Shown here in pieces: positions 1 through 7,493 of a stretch of 64,000 nt of DNA. The DNA is from CAIWMF01 sp964402065 (GTDB lineage Bacteria > Verrucomicrobiota > Verrucomicrobiia > Chthoniobacterales > UBA6821), in contig CAYOAN010000003.1 in NCBI GenBank assembly GCA_964402065.1, positions 124,001 through 188,000 on the forward strand, read 5' to 3'. Both the position numbers and the translations under genes were made by a program. Position 1 is the stretch's first letter; each line of letters starts with the position of its first letter. The notes below the pieces were generated by a model that saw only the letters and a program-made list of their open reading frames with translations, did not search any database and had not been told where the DNA came from.

Positions 1-510
1 TGCAAAGAGGCTTCCTAAGGCCGTTCCAGTCTCTTCTGGAAAAGCAGAACCGAGATTCTTTGCCTTGCTAATAATATTTTTTGCAAGATCGGGATTGATA
101 GGATCTTTTTGATCATGAATACGGCTCGCCAGTTTTTTAATTAATCCCATCTGATCCGATTCATCAAAAATACTAAAATTTTCTTTGTACCCTAAGAGCG
201 TTGCATCTTGGCGCAACAACCTGACACAAAGTGCATGAAAAGTACAAATTGTCATCGCTCGTGCTTGCTCTGTGCTCAGCATGCCAGCAATTCGCTCTCT
301 CATCTCACGTGCTGCTTTGTTAGTAAAGGTCACTGCTAAAATAGAAGCCGGATCAACACCCTGCGAAACTAACCAAGCAATACGCGCTGTCAGAACGCGC
401 GTCTTTCCAGTGCCAGCTCCGGCAAGAATGAGAAGAGCTCCCTCAGGATGAGTTGCTGCACGGTATTGTTCAGGATTGAGATCAAAAAGACGAAATTTAC
501 TCGCAGACAT
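1..510 (-). CDS. UvrD/PcrA-type DNA helicase, N-terminal part (cut by window edge)
   Basis: The first 170 residues of a superfamily 1A 3'-5' DNA helicase; the gene continues past the left edge. The ATG is at 508-510. A Q-motif-like NPEQ (residues 12-15) precedes the Walker A motif LAGAGTGKT (29-37); the segment 'AVTFTNKAAREM' is motif Ia and 'FHALCVRLLR' follows as in UvrD, PcrA and Rep. Such helicases act in nucleotide-excision and mismatch repair or remove RecA. Which paralogue it is cannot be decided from this part. It lies 47 bp downstream of purN on the same strand, so cotranscription is likely. Confidence 0.9.
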   Translation of the reverse strand, partial: MSASKFRLFDLNPEQYRAATHPEGALLILAGAGTGKTRVLTARIAWLVSQGVDPASILAVTFTNKAAREMRERIAGMLSTEQARAMTICTFHALCVRLLRQDATLLGYKENFSIFDESDQMGLIKKLASRIHDQKDPINPDLAKNIISKAKNLGSAFPEETGTALGSLFA

Positions 511-557
511 AGAATGGATGAAGCAAAAAGTAGCATCGCGCTGCTACAACGTATATT

Positions 558-1160
558 TTAGGAACTTTGGTACATTGCCCTAGCAAATGCATTCACAATG
601 CGGGGATAAAGCTCATGTTCAGCGTCTTGAATGCGTGCATGCAATATCTCGGGGGTATCTTCTAAAAAAACAGGAACTCGTGATTGTCCCAAAATTTTTC
701 CAGTATCAATTCCTTCATCGACCACGTGCACTGTACAACCGGTCTCACTGACCTTTGCAACGCAGGCTTGTTGCCAAGCAGCTAGCCCCGGAAACTGAGG
801 CAAGAGTGAGGGATGAATGTTTAAGATACGCCCTGGAAACGCCTTCAAGAGTGGTGCTTTAATGACACGCATGAACCCCGCCAGGGCAATAAAATCGACT
901 TTTGCTGCTTGAAGATGGGAAATTATTTCTTGCTCAGCAGCCTCCGTCATTTTTGTTTTGAAAGGACCAGGTGATACAGAATGCGCAGGAATTTGAAATT
1001 CATTCGCTATTTTTAAGATACCAGCATCAGCAACATCAGAAAGAACCACGACAGGTTCATAAGAGACAGGACCTTTGCGAGCTGCTTCTACAAGCACTCG
1101 AAAATTTGACCCCTTGCCCGATCCTAGAATTCCAAGACGAAGAGGAAGAGAAAAATTCAC
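558..1160 (-). CDS. purN: Phosphoribosylglycinamide formyltransferase
   Basis: GAR transformylase, third step of de novo purine synthesis: moves the formyl group of 10-formyl-THF to GAR in the cytoplasm. The 200-residue length is normal. The phosphate loop GSGKGSN is near residue 14. The catalytic region NIHPSLLP carries the conserved Asn and His, and the Asp is in 'HVVDEGIDTG'. The stretch after it reads FPGLAAWQQA instead of the E. coli PGLHTHRQA, a variation also seen in homologues from other phyla as far as I recall. The start codon is GTG (1158-1160), preceded by a pyrimidine-rich stretch and no Shine-Dalgarno sequence. No other pur gene is in the window. Confidence 0.93.
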   Translation of the reverse strand: MNFSLPLRLGILGSGKGSNFRVLVEAARKGPVSYEPVVVLSDVADAGILKIANEFQIPAHSVSPGPFKTKMTEAAEQEIISHLQAAKVDFIALAGFMRVIKAPLLKAFPGRILNIHPSLLPQFPGLAAWQQACVAKVSETGCTVHVVDEGIDTGKILGQSRVPVFLEDTPEILHARIQDAEHELYPRIVNAFARAMYQSS

Positions 1161-1293
1161 AGTTACGGAAGGGATGAAAAAATTTACAGCGTATTAACCA
1201 TGAAGTACGCGAAGCAACAACAAGAAGCTGATTTTAGCGACTCTTTTTGTGGTCGCTTTAATCTCTTCCAGCCCTGTGAAATTTTTTTAGGTG

Positions 1294-1548
1294 TTAAGCA
1301 ACAGCAAGTGGCTCAACATTCACACGACGGCCTGCGCGATCAAAACGAACTTTTCCTTCAATAAGAGAAAAAATGGTGTAATCACGTCCAAGGCCTACAT
1401 TGCGGCCTGGCAAAAATTTTGTACCACGCTGACGAACAATAATATTACCAGCTAAAACCATTTGATCACCAAATTTTTTAACGCCAAGTCGTTTGCTTTG
1501 ACTATCGCGTCCGTTTTTAACACTTCCTTGTCCTTTCTTATGGGCCAT
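1294..1548 (-). CDS. rpmA: 50S ribosomal protein L27
   Basis: An 84-residue bL27, which reaches with its N-terminal tail into the peptidyl-transferase centre. It starts MAHKKGQGSVKNGRDS, the typical N-terminus, followed by 'GxxVxAGxIIVRQRGTKF' and 'DxTIFSLIEGKV'. There is no N-terminal extension of the kind cleaved by Prp protease in Firmicutes. It follows rplU by 30 bp in the conserved rplU-rpmA pair. The usual next gene, obgE, is absent; purN follows instead. Confidence 0.96.
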   Translation of the reverse strand: MAHKKGQGSVKNGRDSQSKRLGVKKFGDQMVLAGNIIVRQRGTKFLPGRNVGLGRDYTIFSLIEGKVRFDRAGRRVNVEPLAVA

Positions 1549-1578
1549 AACTTTAAATAGGTTAAAATGAGTAAAAAA

Positions 1579-1896
1579 TTATTTGTTTGAAATCGAAGTG
1601 ATCTTGAGCTTTGTCAATTGACGACGATGTCCGACTGTGCGGTGATATCCTTTCCGACGACGGAACTTAAACGCAATTACTTTATCGTCTTTCCATTGAT
1701 CGACGACCTCAGCTTTAACAGAAGCTTTGTCAACAAAAGGGGCACCTACAGTGACATTTTCTCCGTCAACCATCATCAAAACGTCAGTAAAAGTTGTTGA
1801 TTGGCCTGCTTCTAAAGGAAGTTTTTCGACATCAAGAACGTCTCCTTCAGCAACACGATATTGTTTGCCGCCTGTTTGAATAATTGCGTAGGACAT
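1579..1896 (-). CDS. rplU: 50S ribosomal protein L21
   Basis: A 105-residue bL21 that binds 23S rRNA. It begins MSYAIIQTGGKQYRV, the family hallmark, and has the basic signature 'KFRRRKGYHRTVGHRR' near residues 78-93 followed by 'LTKLKITSI'. It is first of the rplU-rpmA pair. The ~215 bp between it and the upstream orphan gene (1897-2111) hold no recognisable gene; a basic reading frame there is interrupted by stops. Confidence 0.96.
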   Translation of the reverse strand: MSYAIIQTGGKQYRVAEGDVLDVEKLPLEAGQSTTFTDVLMMVDGENVTVGAPFVDKASVKAEVVDQWKDDKVIAFKFRRRKGYHRTVGHRRQLTKLKITSISNK

Positions 1897-2111
1897 AAAA
1901 TTTTTAAAAATGGGAGGGATAAGATTCCATAGATTAGCCCTTGTGGCAACAAAAAAATATCTGCGTCTCTTATTTCTACTTTTTCCCTTTAGACTTCGGA
2001 ACTTTTTGAGGAGGACTTTCTTGCTTTTTTTTGTAAAACTTTGTTTTTTATTTTTGGCAACCGATTTCTGAATAAGCTCTTTTTATTTTTGAATTAACTC
2101 TTGAGTTCTTT

Positions 2112-2744
2112 CTAGATATTTTTTTGAGGATTAGCCGTAGGTAATGGCTTGGATTGATTTGTTGCTGGTGCTTCTTTAGCTTTTTGTAATTTTTCTCTCA
2201 ACTTAATTGCAGTTTGCAGACCCGACCTTTTCATTAAAGGTCCACGAAGCACTCTTACCCTCAAAACGTTTCTGGCGCTATTCAGAGCGCTTTTTCTAAT
2301 TTTTTCTACAGCAAATTCTAATTCTCTATACGAGTTGATTGGCTTTTGAGTAATTGTTTTTAGTGCGCGTTCCCTTATTTTTTGAGCATGAATCCATTCA
2401 TTGCTCCAAAAAAAAGAAGCGTGAGAGCATTGGGATTTTAATTTGAAATCACGTGCGCTTTTTCTTTGCAGCGTCTTAATAGATTTAACTTTTTTCAGCA
2501 GACGCGCTGTTTGTTTTTGAGCGGCTTCATGAAAGTCAACGCTTATGAACGAATAAGGATATTCACTTTTTTTTGGCTGATAAGAAATAATACGACTATA
2601 GAGCGATTTTATTTTTGATGGAGAATATTTTGGGGGTAAAAAATTTGATTGCAATGAAGATAGAAGGAAAGAAATGTTTGAATAGTTTTTCCGCTCTATT
2701 TTTTTGATAACCGTAATCACACTCCCCTCAGGACTGGTAATCAC
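2112..2744 (-). CDS. Basic orphan protein, GTG start overlapping the upstream stop
   Basis: A 210-residue very basic (Lys/Arg-rich) protein that I do not recognise. Alpha-helical, charged segments dominate and the C-terminus is a Pro/Ala/Asn-rich tail. Its GTG start overlaps the TGA of the upstream exported protein (GTGA, 4-nt overlap). The same reading frame stays open upstream of the GTG within that gene, so the two may be one gene with a -1/+1 frameshift, or a translationally coupled pair. Codon content is A/T-rich and there are no domain motifs. Confidence 0.45.
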   Translation of the reverse strand: MITSPEGSVITVIKKIERKNYSNISFLLSSLQSNFLPPKYSPSKIKSLYSRIISYQPKKSEYPYSFISVDFHEAAQKQTARLLKKVKSIKTLQRKSARDFKLKSQCSHASFFWSNEWIHAQKIRERALKTITQKPINSYRELEFAVEKIRKSALNSARNVLRVRVLRGPLMKRSGLQTAIKLREKLQKAKEAPATNQSKPLPTANPQKNI

Positions 2745-3076
2745 CCTAAGGTTCGTACTTCCTGGCTTACCTCTTTCAGCCTTTGTTCTAGTGGTATTTG
2801 ATCTAAAAGATCTTCCATCTTACTTTCGCTATTTTCTTTTGCTTCTACTACATCTCCTCGGTCTGCACTGCTTGATATATCATCAGCAGCAGCAGCTGAA
2901 ATCCTTCCTTCTTTTTCTTGCGCCCCTTCCCGCAGCTGTTGATTTTTTTGTTCCTCAGCGATTTTTCTTTCGCCAACAATCTTGGGCGGCATTGCTTGCA
3001 AAGGATCAAAATTTTCTCCCAGCAAAAATAAAAGCAACAAGAGAATGGTTTTATTTTTCATCACGAATTGACTCAT
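2741..3076 (-). CDS. Small exported orphan protein
   Basis: A 111-residue protein with a clear signal peptide. The better start is probably the second Met (codon 6, at 3061): MKNK followed by a TILLLLLFLLG core and cleavage near 'LQA-MPP'. The mature part is hydrophilic, Glu/Gln/Lys-rich and likely coiled coil, ending EQRLKEVSQEVRTLG. It overlaps the downstream basic ORF by 4 nt. Function unknown. It lies downstream of the divergent tRNA-Leu promoter region. Confidence 0.5.
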   Translation of the reverse strand: MSQFVMKNKTILLLLLFLLGENFDPLQAMPPKIVGERKIAEEQKNQQLREGAQEKEGRISAAAADDISSSADRGDVVEAKENSESKMEDLLDQIPLEQRLKEVSQEVRTLG

Positions 3077-3234
3077 AAGCTTTTTTATTTTTCTTTAATC
3101 TACCTTTCCTTTAGCCACGAGCCTTGGCCTCCATCTGAGCGAGCTATCAAGCAAAATTAAAACTTCATTTAAAAAACTGTTCAGCTTTCGACGGAATCTA
3201 GTTAGAAAGACAAACGCTTTCAAAATTTTCCTTC

Positions 3235-3263
3235 TTGCGAAAGCTCGAAATTACCACTATGAT
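3235..3263 (+). promoter_or_regulatory. Sigma-70-type promoter of the tRNA-Leu gene
   Basis: A -35 box TTGCGA (3235-3240) and a -10 box TATGAT (3258-3263) are separated by exactly 17 bp. Transcription would start around 3270, a few bases before the tRNA 5' end at 3276. It is the best sigma-70-like promoter seen in the window. It is called by sequence match only. Confidence 0.6.
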
Positions 3264-3275
3264 CGTCTGCTCATT

Positions 3276-3356
3276 GCTCGGGTGGTGAAATGGCAGACAC
3301 GTGCGTTTAAGGGGCGCATGCCGCAAGGCATGAGGGTTCGAGTCCCTCCCCGAGCA
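3276..3356 (+). tRNA. tRNA-Leu, anticodon AAG
   Basis: An 81-nt class II tRNA. The acceptor stem GCTCGGG (3276-3282) pairs with CCCGAGC (3349-3355) and the discriminator is A at 3356. The D-stem is GTG/CAC, and the anticodon stem TGCGT (3302-3306) pairs with GCGCA (3314-3318). A long variable arm TGCC-GCAA-GGCA marks Leu/Ser/Tyr, and the T-arm is GAGGG-TTCGAGT-CCCTC. The 7-nt loop is TTAAGGG, so positions 34-36 read AAG (3309-3311), where bacterial Leu isoacceptors of this type usually read GAG. The CCA end is not encoded. Confidence 0.93.
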
Positions 3357-3395
3357 TATCTATTGCAAAGCAATAACAGGTGAAATAGTTCGCTG

Positions 3396-3425
3396 AAATT
3401 TTTGAGACTCCCAAAAATTTTTACT
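3396..3425 (+). terminator. Possible terminator behind the tRNA gene
   Basis: An AT-rich hairpin AAATTTTTG (3396-3404) with CAAAAATTT (3412-3420), followed by a T-rich stretch on the plus strand. It lies 40 bp behind the tRNA and 30 bp behind the convergent recO stop, so it could serve either or both. The stem is weak (mostly A-T). Confidence 0.35.
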
Positions 3426-3453
3426 TCTTCTTTGTTGAGCCGCAATTTTACTT

Positions 3454-3984
3454 TTAGCTCTCAACTTTTTTAAACAGCTCTTCACGACTGCGCGGCACTT
3501 GCGGCAGCAATTCTTGCAATGCTCCAAAACTTGATCGACTTGGATCATAGACACCAAGAGCTTTAGCAAGCTCTTTCTCAAAATGCTCAATAGCCCGACG
3601 TGTCGGCATTTGTTGTTGTAAAAAAAGAAACGCTCGCTGCAAAAGATGATAAATTTCAGGAACTGGATGGAACGGCTCCAAAACAAGATCACACAACTCT
3701 GAAAAGTAAGAGGCCGCTAAAAGTGTGTGATAGCGTGGAGGGAGCCGCCAACTATTTAAAGAGACCATTTCCGTCAAGCTGTGCAATTCACTTTTTTTAC
3801 TAAGCTTAAACCCAATTTCTCCTTCACTAAAAAGTTCCAATCGTCCAGCCACGCCTTTTCCTGAGGCCATAGCAGAGCGCACGGTTGTTTTGATTTTTCC
3901 ATATTCCTGGGTCAACCAAACAATCACAAAACTTGTTTCTGAAAATCGATATCGCCTCAATAAGAGCGCCTTCGTTTGATACAT
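3454..3984 (-). CDS. recO: DNA repair protein RecO (short form)
   Basis: RecO loads RecA on SSB-coated single strands in the RecF pathway and anneals complementary strands. The start MYQTKALLLRRYRFSETS and the following 'LTQEYGKIKTTVRSA' are the N-terminal OB-fold signature, and 'LLAASYFSELCDLVLEP' is the helical core. At 176 residues it is shorter than E. coli RecO (242). The C-terminal Cys-rich zinc module is missing, but the end 'PRSREELFKKVES' resembles normal RecO C-termini, so this looks like a compact form rather than a truncation. Start at the ATG directly behind a heptad-array leader (3985-4024). Confidence 0.8.
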   Translation of the reverse strand: MYQTKALLLRRYRFSETSFVIVWLTQEYGKIKTTVRSAMASGKGVAGRLELFSEGEIGFKLSKKSELHSLTEMVSLNSWRLPPRYHTLLAASYFSELCDLVLEPFHPVPEIYHLLQRAFLFLQQQMPTRRAIEHFEKELAKALGVYDPSRSSFGALQELLPQVPRSREELFKKVES

Positions 3985-4024
3985 GGCTCATCAGCCTACA
4001 GCTTGTACCTTACAGGCTACAGAA
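3985..4024 (-). promoter_or_regulatory. Heptad-array leader of recO
   Basis: Read on the coding strand, the sequence just upstream of the recO ATG falls into 7-bp units CTGTAGC, CTGTAAG, GTACAAG, CTGTAGG, CTGATGA, then GCC-ATG. It matches similar arrays before other genes in this window (consensus YTRTARY). No Shine-Dalgarno motif is present. Confidence 0.55.
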
Positions 4025-4215
4025 AATTTATTTTCGTTTTCACATGCAGCGAAACCGAGGCCATTCACTCATTTAGGAGAGGCTTGCTTATATCATTAAT
4101 TTTTGGAAAGAGTTTCCCCAATCATTGCTCGTTAACATCTTCCAGAACCTCATGTTATCAAGCTTACAGAAGCCTTCTTTGATTGTAAAAGCACCTTCAT
4201 TTCTTGGTGGCGCAA

Positions 4216-4243
4216 CTATAGTGTATTAAATTGAAAAGGGCAC
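4216..4243 (-). repeat. Terminal fragment of dispersed repeat family 2
   Basis: 28 bp that match, on the reverse strand, the right end of the complete family-2 copy at 55987-56146 with two mismatches (CTATAGYGTATTAAATYG and on). It lies just behind the stop of the SUMF1 protein gene. The rest of the recO-SUMF1 gap (4025-4263) shows no gene. Confidence 0.55.
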
Positions 4244-4263
4244 GTTTGAACAAAATGCGTTCT

Positions 4264-6090
4264 TTAATTTACTGGCGCTGCAATACGAAATCCGACATCG
4301 CTTTCTCCTGAAAATAAGAATTTGAAATTCTCTTTTGTCAATGCCGAGGCATCGGTTTTAAAAGAACCCCCTCGAGCCTCTACTTTAGTTATTCCAAAAA
4401 ATGAGGTTGTTGTATTGTTCCATTCCCAAATATTTCCTCCCATGTCGCATGCTCCATAATAGCTTTTAGTATCATTAAAAAGATTTACTGGGGTTAAGCA
4501 AGAAGCGGCATATGAAGTACCAATGACAGCATTGTTATAATTAGCTTGATCTCCTTCTGCGCCAATAACATTTCCGGGAGCAACATTATGCTGCGTAGGA
4601 TACTCAGAGTACCCCCCGTGACCATCGTAATAAGCGGCCTTGTACCATTGATCTTCGGTTGGAAGATAACACTGAGCATTTTCATTCAAAGGAACCAACG
4701 CGCCATTACAACGCCCATGTAGTGCATAGGCTCCATTTTCAGTAGTACTATCATCTTCATTGCCCTCCCGACATTGATTATGAATCCAGTTACAAAAGCG
4801 CGCCGCATCAAACCAACTCACATAATTGATAGGAAATTTTTTCCTTCCTGCTTTTACAGAATAATAAAAGTGCCCTGCAAAAGGCGTACAAATAATCGAA
4901 CCATTAATTAGATCATCTCGCATCCAAGAATTGTAGAGGCCATACGGATCGCTACTACCGGCAACACCATTAAGGAAAAGACAAAATTGCTCTGCCGTAA
5001 TTGGATATTTTCCAATGCGGAAAACATCAGCAACAGCGCCGTGGCCTGTTGCTGCATCTGCAGGGTTTCCAGCATCCCCAACTTCAACCCAAGAAAGAGT
5101 AATGTGCTGGGGTTGCATAGCAACTCGAAATCCAATTGCACTTGTTTCTGAAAAGTTATTAATCACACCACGATAGGTTGACTGCAATGCAGCAGCGCCA
5201 AACGACTTGCCCCAAGCACCTCCTCGCACCACTTGCAGATCGGTATCAAGCCCTACTCGACTAGCATCAACCCACTCAAAAACATTTCCTCCCATATCAT
5301 AGGTGCGGTACGGCCCAGCAGAATTAGTAAAAGCATAAACTGATGTTAAAAAAGGAGGACCGCTCTGTTGAGCGTAAGTCTCTTTATTGATGATATTGCC
5401 CATCCAATTCTTTTCTGACTTAAGAATAAAAATATTAGCATTGTTTGTCATACTTCCTGTCATGCTATTATCAGGGGCCGTATCAGATTTCGTAGGATAT
5501 AGCCAATACCCAGCATTGCTTCCACTTCCTTTATAGTAAGCTGCCTTATACCATTGATCTTCGGTTGGAAGAAACCAAGTTGACCCTTGTGATAAAGGGA
5601 CCACTCCTCCCATGAATCCATTTAAAGAGTAAGCTCCTTGCTCTGTTGTCGCCGGTCCTTCATCCCCCTCAGGTTGATCGTTATTCAGCCAGTTACAAAA
5701 GCGCGCTGCAGAGGACCAACTAACGTATGTAATAGGAAAGTGTTCTGTTTTATTACTTGTTGTATACAGGTAGGATTTGGTGGTGGGATTGTATACTTGC
5801 TGAATACTTGCAACATTAGTCTCTGTTCCCATTTTTTTATTGTAAAGCCCGTATCTATCTGACTGCTTTGCAACAGCATTGAGAAAAGCACAATATTGTA
5901 ATGCTGTAACTTCAGTTCTTCCAATGCGATAATCCTCTTCTACTGCACCATATCCTGTTAAAGGATCCGCAACATTATTGGCATCTCCTACTGGAACTGT
6001 TTCAATAAAAATTGTAGCTGCAGCAAGATCATGACTGGTTCCTGCAAGGCACATCAAGAGGAGGCCCATGCTTATCAAATAATTTTTCAT
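4264..6090 (-). CDS. Exported protein with two tandem SUMF1/formylglycine-generating-enzyme-like domains
   Basis: A 608-residue protein starting at ATG 6088-6090, where MKNYLISMGLLLMCLAG begins a signal peptide; the open frame extends 32 codons further upstream but overlaps the PAP2 gene. Two homologous halves each begin with a 'VGDAxNxADxxTGxGAV' strand, then 'YRIGxxxxTAxQxCxFLN', 'FPITYVSW..AARFCNW', 'STWFLPTEDQWYKAAYY' and '(Y)DMGGNVFEW..RGGAW', the FGE-sulfatase fold (PF03781). Such exported forms mostly lack known enzyme activity in bacteria and may bind ligands or calcium. I see no catalytic Cys pair typical of true FGE. Function is inferred only at fold level. Confidence 0.85.
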   Translation of the reverse strand: MKNYLISMGLLLMCLAGTSHDLAAATIFIETVPVGDANNVADPLTGYGAVEEDYRIGRTEVTALQYCAFLNAVAKQSDRYGLYNKKMGTETNVASIQQVYNPTTKSYLYTTSNKTEHFPITYVSWSSAARFCNWLNNDQPEGDEGPATTEQGAYSLNGFMGGVVPLSQGSTWFLPTEDQWYKAAYYKGSGSNAGYWLYPTKSDTAPDNSMTGSMTNNANIFILKSEKNWMGNIINKETYAQQSGPPFLTSVYAFTNSAGPYRTYDMGGNVFEWVDASRVGLDTDLQVVRGGAWGKSFGAAALQSTYRGVINNFSETSAIGFRVAMQPQHITLSWVEVGDAGNPADAATGHGAVADVFRIGKYPITAEQFCLFLNGVAGSSDPYGLYNSWMRDDLINGSIICTPFAGHFYYSVKAGRKKFPINYVSWFDAARFCNWIHNQCREGNEDDSTTENGAYALHGRCNGALVPLNENAQCYLPTEDQWYKAAYYDGHGGYSEYPTQHNVAPGNVIGAEGDQANYNNAVIGTSYAASCLTPVNLFNDTKSYYGACDMGGNIWEWNNTTTSFFGITKVEARGGSFKTDASALTKENFKFLFSGESDVGFRIAAPVN

Positions 6091-6101
6091 AACATCAATG
6101 C

Positions 6102-6749
6102 TTATCGAATTAGTCGCTCCATCCAGCGAGGTGTGCAATTTTTTATATAATTCCACGAAAACCAAGCTATTCCTAGAGCCACACATGTTGCAGCTGCTAA
6201 ATCAGAAGGATGATGAGCTCCAAGCAAGAGTCTTGAGGCTGCAACCAGCATAGCAAGCAACATAGCACCGGCCCCCCAACAAGGACTGGCAAACAAAATA
6301 ACCGCTGCAAAACCAACCGCCGTGGCTGTATGCCCAGAAGGAAAACTATTGAACTCAGCTTTTCCAATTGTCCATTTTCCCTCGTGATAAGGTCCATACC
6401 ACTGCTGGTCCGTTACCCGCGGACGTGTGCGACCCGTCGTAAGTCTTACCGTATTAACAAGCCCTCCTGCAATTGTTGAAACCAACATTGCACATAAAAA
6501 AACTTTTTGCCATCGTTGCGACCTTAACCTCCGCGCGCTTAAAAATCCAACGCTACCCAACAGCATCAGCTCAGGCCAATCACCGTAATGACTCACTGCC
6601 GCAACGATTTTTTTTTCGTAACAATCGTGCCATGAGGAGCCTTGTACTTTGACCACTACTTGCCTCGTGGGGGCATCAATGAAAAAAGCTCCACTTACGA
6701 AAAAAATCGCACCCAATAAAAAGAGAAATGGCTTTTTTAATGCTTCCAC
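6102..6749 (-). CDS. PAP2-family membrane phosphatase
   Basis: A 215-residue integral membrane protein of the type 2 phosphatidic acid phosphatase family. An N-terminal membrane helix (residues 5-25) and several more hydrophobic segments are visible. The three phosphatase motifs are present: 'TTGRTRPR', 'FPSGHTA' and 'SRLLLGAHHPSD' with the nucleophilic-site His residues. Likely substrates are undecaprenyl diphosphate or phosphatidate at the outer face of the inner membrane; which one is open. It overlaps the end of the redoxin gene by 13 nt, and the SUMF1 gene follows after 11 bp, so the three probably form one transcript. Confidence 0.9.
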   Translation of the reverse strand: MEALKKPFLFLLGAIFFVSGAFFIDAPTRQVVVKVQGSSWHDCYEKKIVAAVSHYGDWPELMLLGSVGFLSARRLRSQRWQKVFLCAMLVSTIAGGLVNTVRLTTGRTRPRVTDQQWYGPYHEGKWTIGKAEFNSFPSGHTATAVGFAAVILFASPCWGAGAMLLAMLVAASRLLLGAHHPSDLAAATCVALGIAWFSWNYIKNCTPRWMERLIR

Positions 6750-7300
6750 TTGATGCTACATCCTAATGAGGGCAAAGAAGGGCGCAGCATGACTTCCTTC
6801 TTCAAAACAGCTAACAGAGCCGTTTTCAACTCCTCTCCTGTGGCAGGAATTCCATTTTTGTGCGTACTTCCATCAAAGCGACCGTGATAGAACAAGGTTG
6901 CTTGATCATCAAAAACAAAAAAGTCAGGCGTGCAAGAGGCTTCAAAAGAACGAGCCACTTCCTGTGTGCTATCAAATAAAATGGGAAAAGGAATCTTTTT
7001 TACAAGTGCCATTTCTCTTAATTTTTCAGGATGATCGTCGGGATAATCAATAGGATCATTTGCGCTAATCCCAACAAATCCAATACCCTGTTGTAAAAAA
7101 AGTTCTGCCATATTAACAATCCCTCCTAAGAGGTGTTGCACATAAGGACAATGTTGACAGAGAAAAACAATCACATTTCCACGAGGAAATTTTTCTTGAA
7201 GATCACGCGACGAAACTTTTTTTTGCGTAACAACATCCTCTAATTCAAAGTCGGGCATTATCTTGCCAAGCGGCATAGAGTCAAGAGCAGGAGTGGCCAT
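6737..7300 (-). CDS. Thioredoxin-fold redoxin with CxHCPYV motif
   Basis: A 187-residue AhpC/TSA-type redoxin. 'PDFELEDVVTQKKVSSRDL' is the usual entry strand; 'VIVFLCQHCPYVQHL' holds the Cys-x-x-Cys pair at the fold's active site; 'GISANDPIDYPDDHPE' and 'PFPILFDSTQEVARSFEASCTPDFFVF' complete the fold with the cis-Pro. The C-terminus ends GCSIKWK, typical of this subgroup. No signal peptide, so presumably cytoplasmic. The physiological substrate of the subgroup is not established. Confidence 0.88.
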   Translation of the reverse strand: MATPALDSMPLGKIMPDFELEDVVTQKKVSSRDLQEKFPRGNVIVFLCQHCPYVQHLLGGIVNMAELFLQQGIGFVGISANDPIDYPDDHPEKLREMALVKKIPFPILFDSTQEVARSFEASCTPDFFVFDDQATLFYHGRFDGSTHKNGIPATGEELKTALLAVLKKEVMLRPSLPSLGCSIKWKH

Positions 7301-7493
7301 TGGCGTAGAATAATATTAGAACTGAAGGATAAGGACTCTTTAAAAAACTCGCTCACTACAAATGAACGTTTTTGTTTAGATTTTTATGCAAAATAAATGA
7401 TCTACAAACAACCACTTTTTATTGCTAGAACTTATAGAACTAGGACGTAAGCCTGAGCCAAAAGCACATTCATCCTTTTGGACTTCAGCCTGT

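Noticed and set aside
1235..1258. Hairpin AGCGAC/GTCGCT behind rpmA as a terminator
   Set aside because: A 6-bp stem without U-tract on either strand.
2704..3078. 124-codon plus-strand frame rich in Leu/Phe
   Set aside because: It mirrors the signal-peptide and charged gene on the minus strand, and starts inside it; a shadow frame.
3302..3318. Reading the tRNA anticodon as TAA (shifted register)
   Set aside because: That would need a 9-nt loop or a broken stem; the 5-bp stem TGCGT/GCGCA with a 7-nt loop fits D-arm spacing of other tRNA-Leu.
4091..6186. Longer start of the SUMF1 protein (MCGSRN..., 6186)
   Set aside because: It would overlap the PAP2 gene by 85 bp and bury the signal peptide 32 residues inside; the ATG at 6090 gives a proper export signal.
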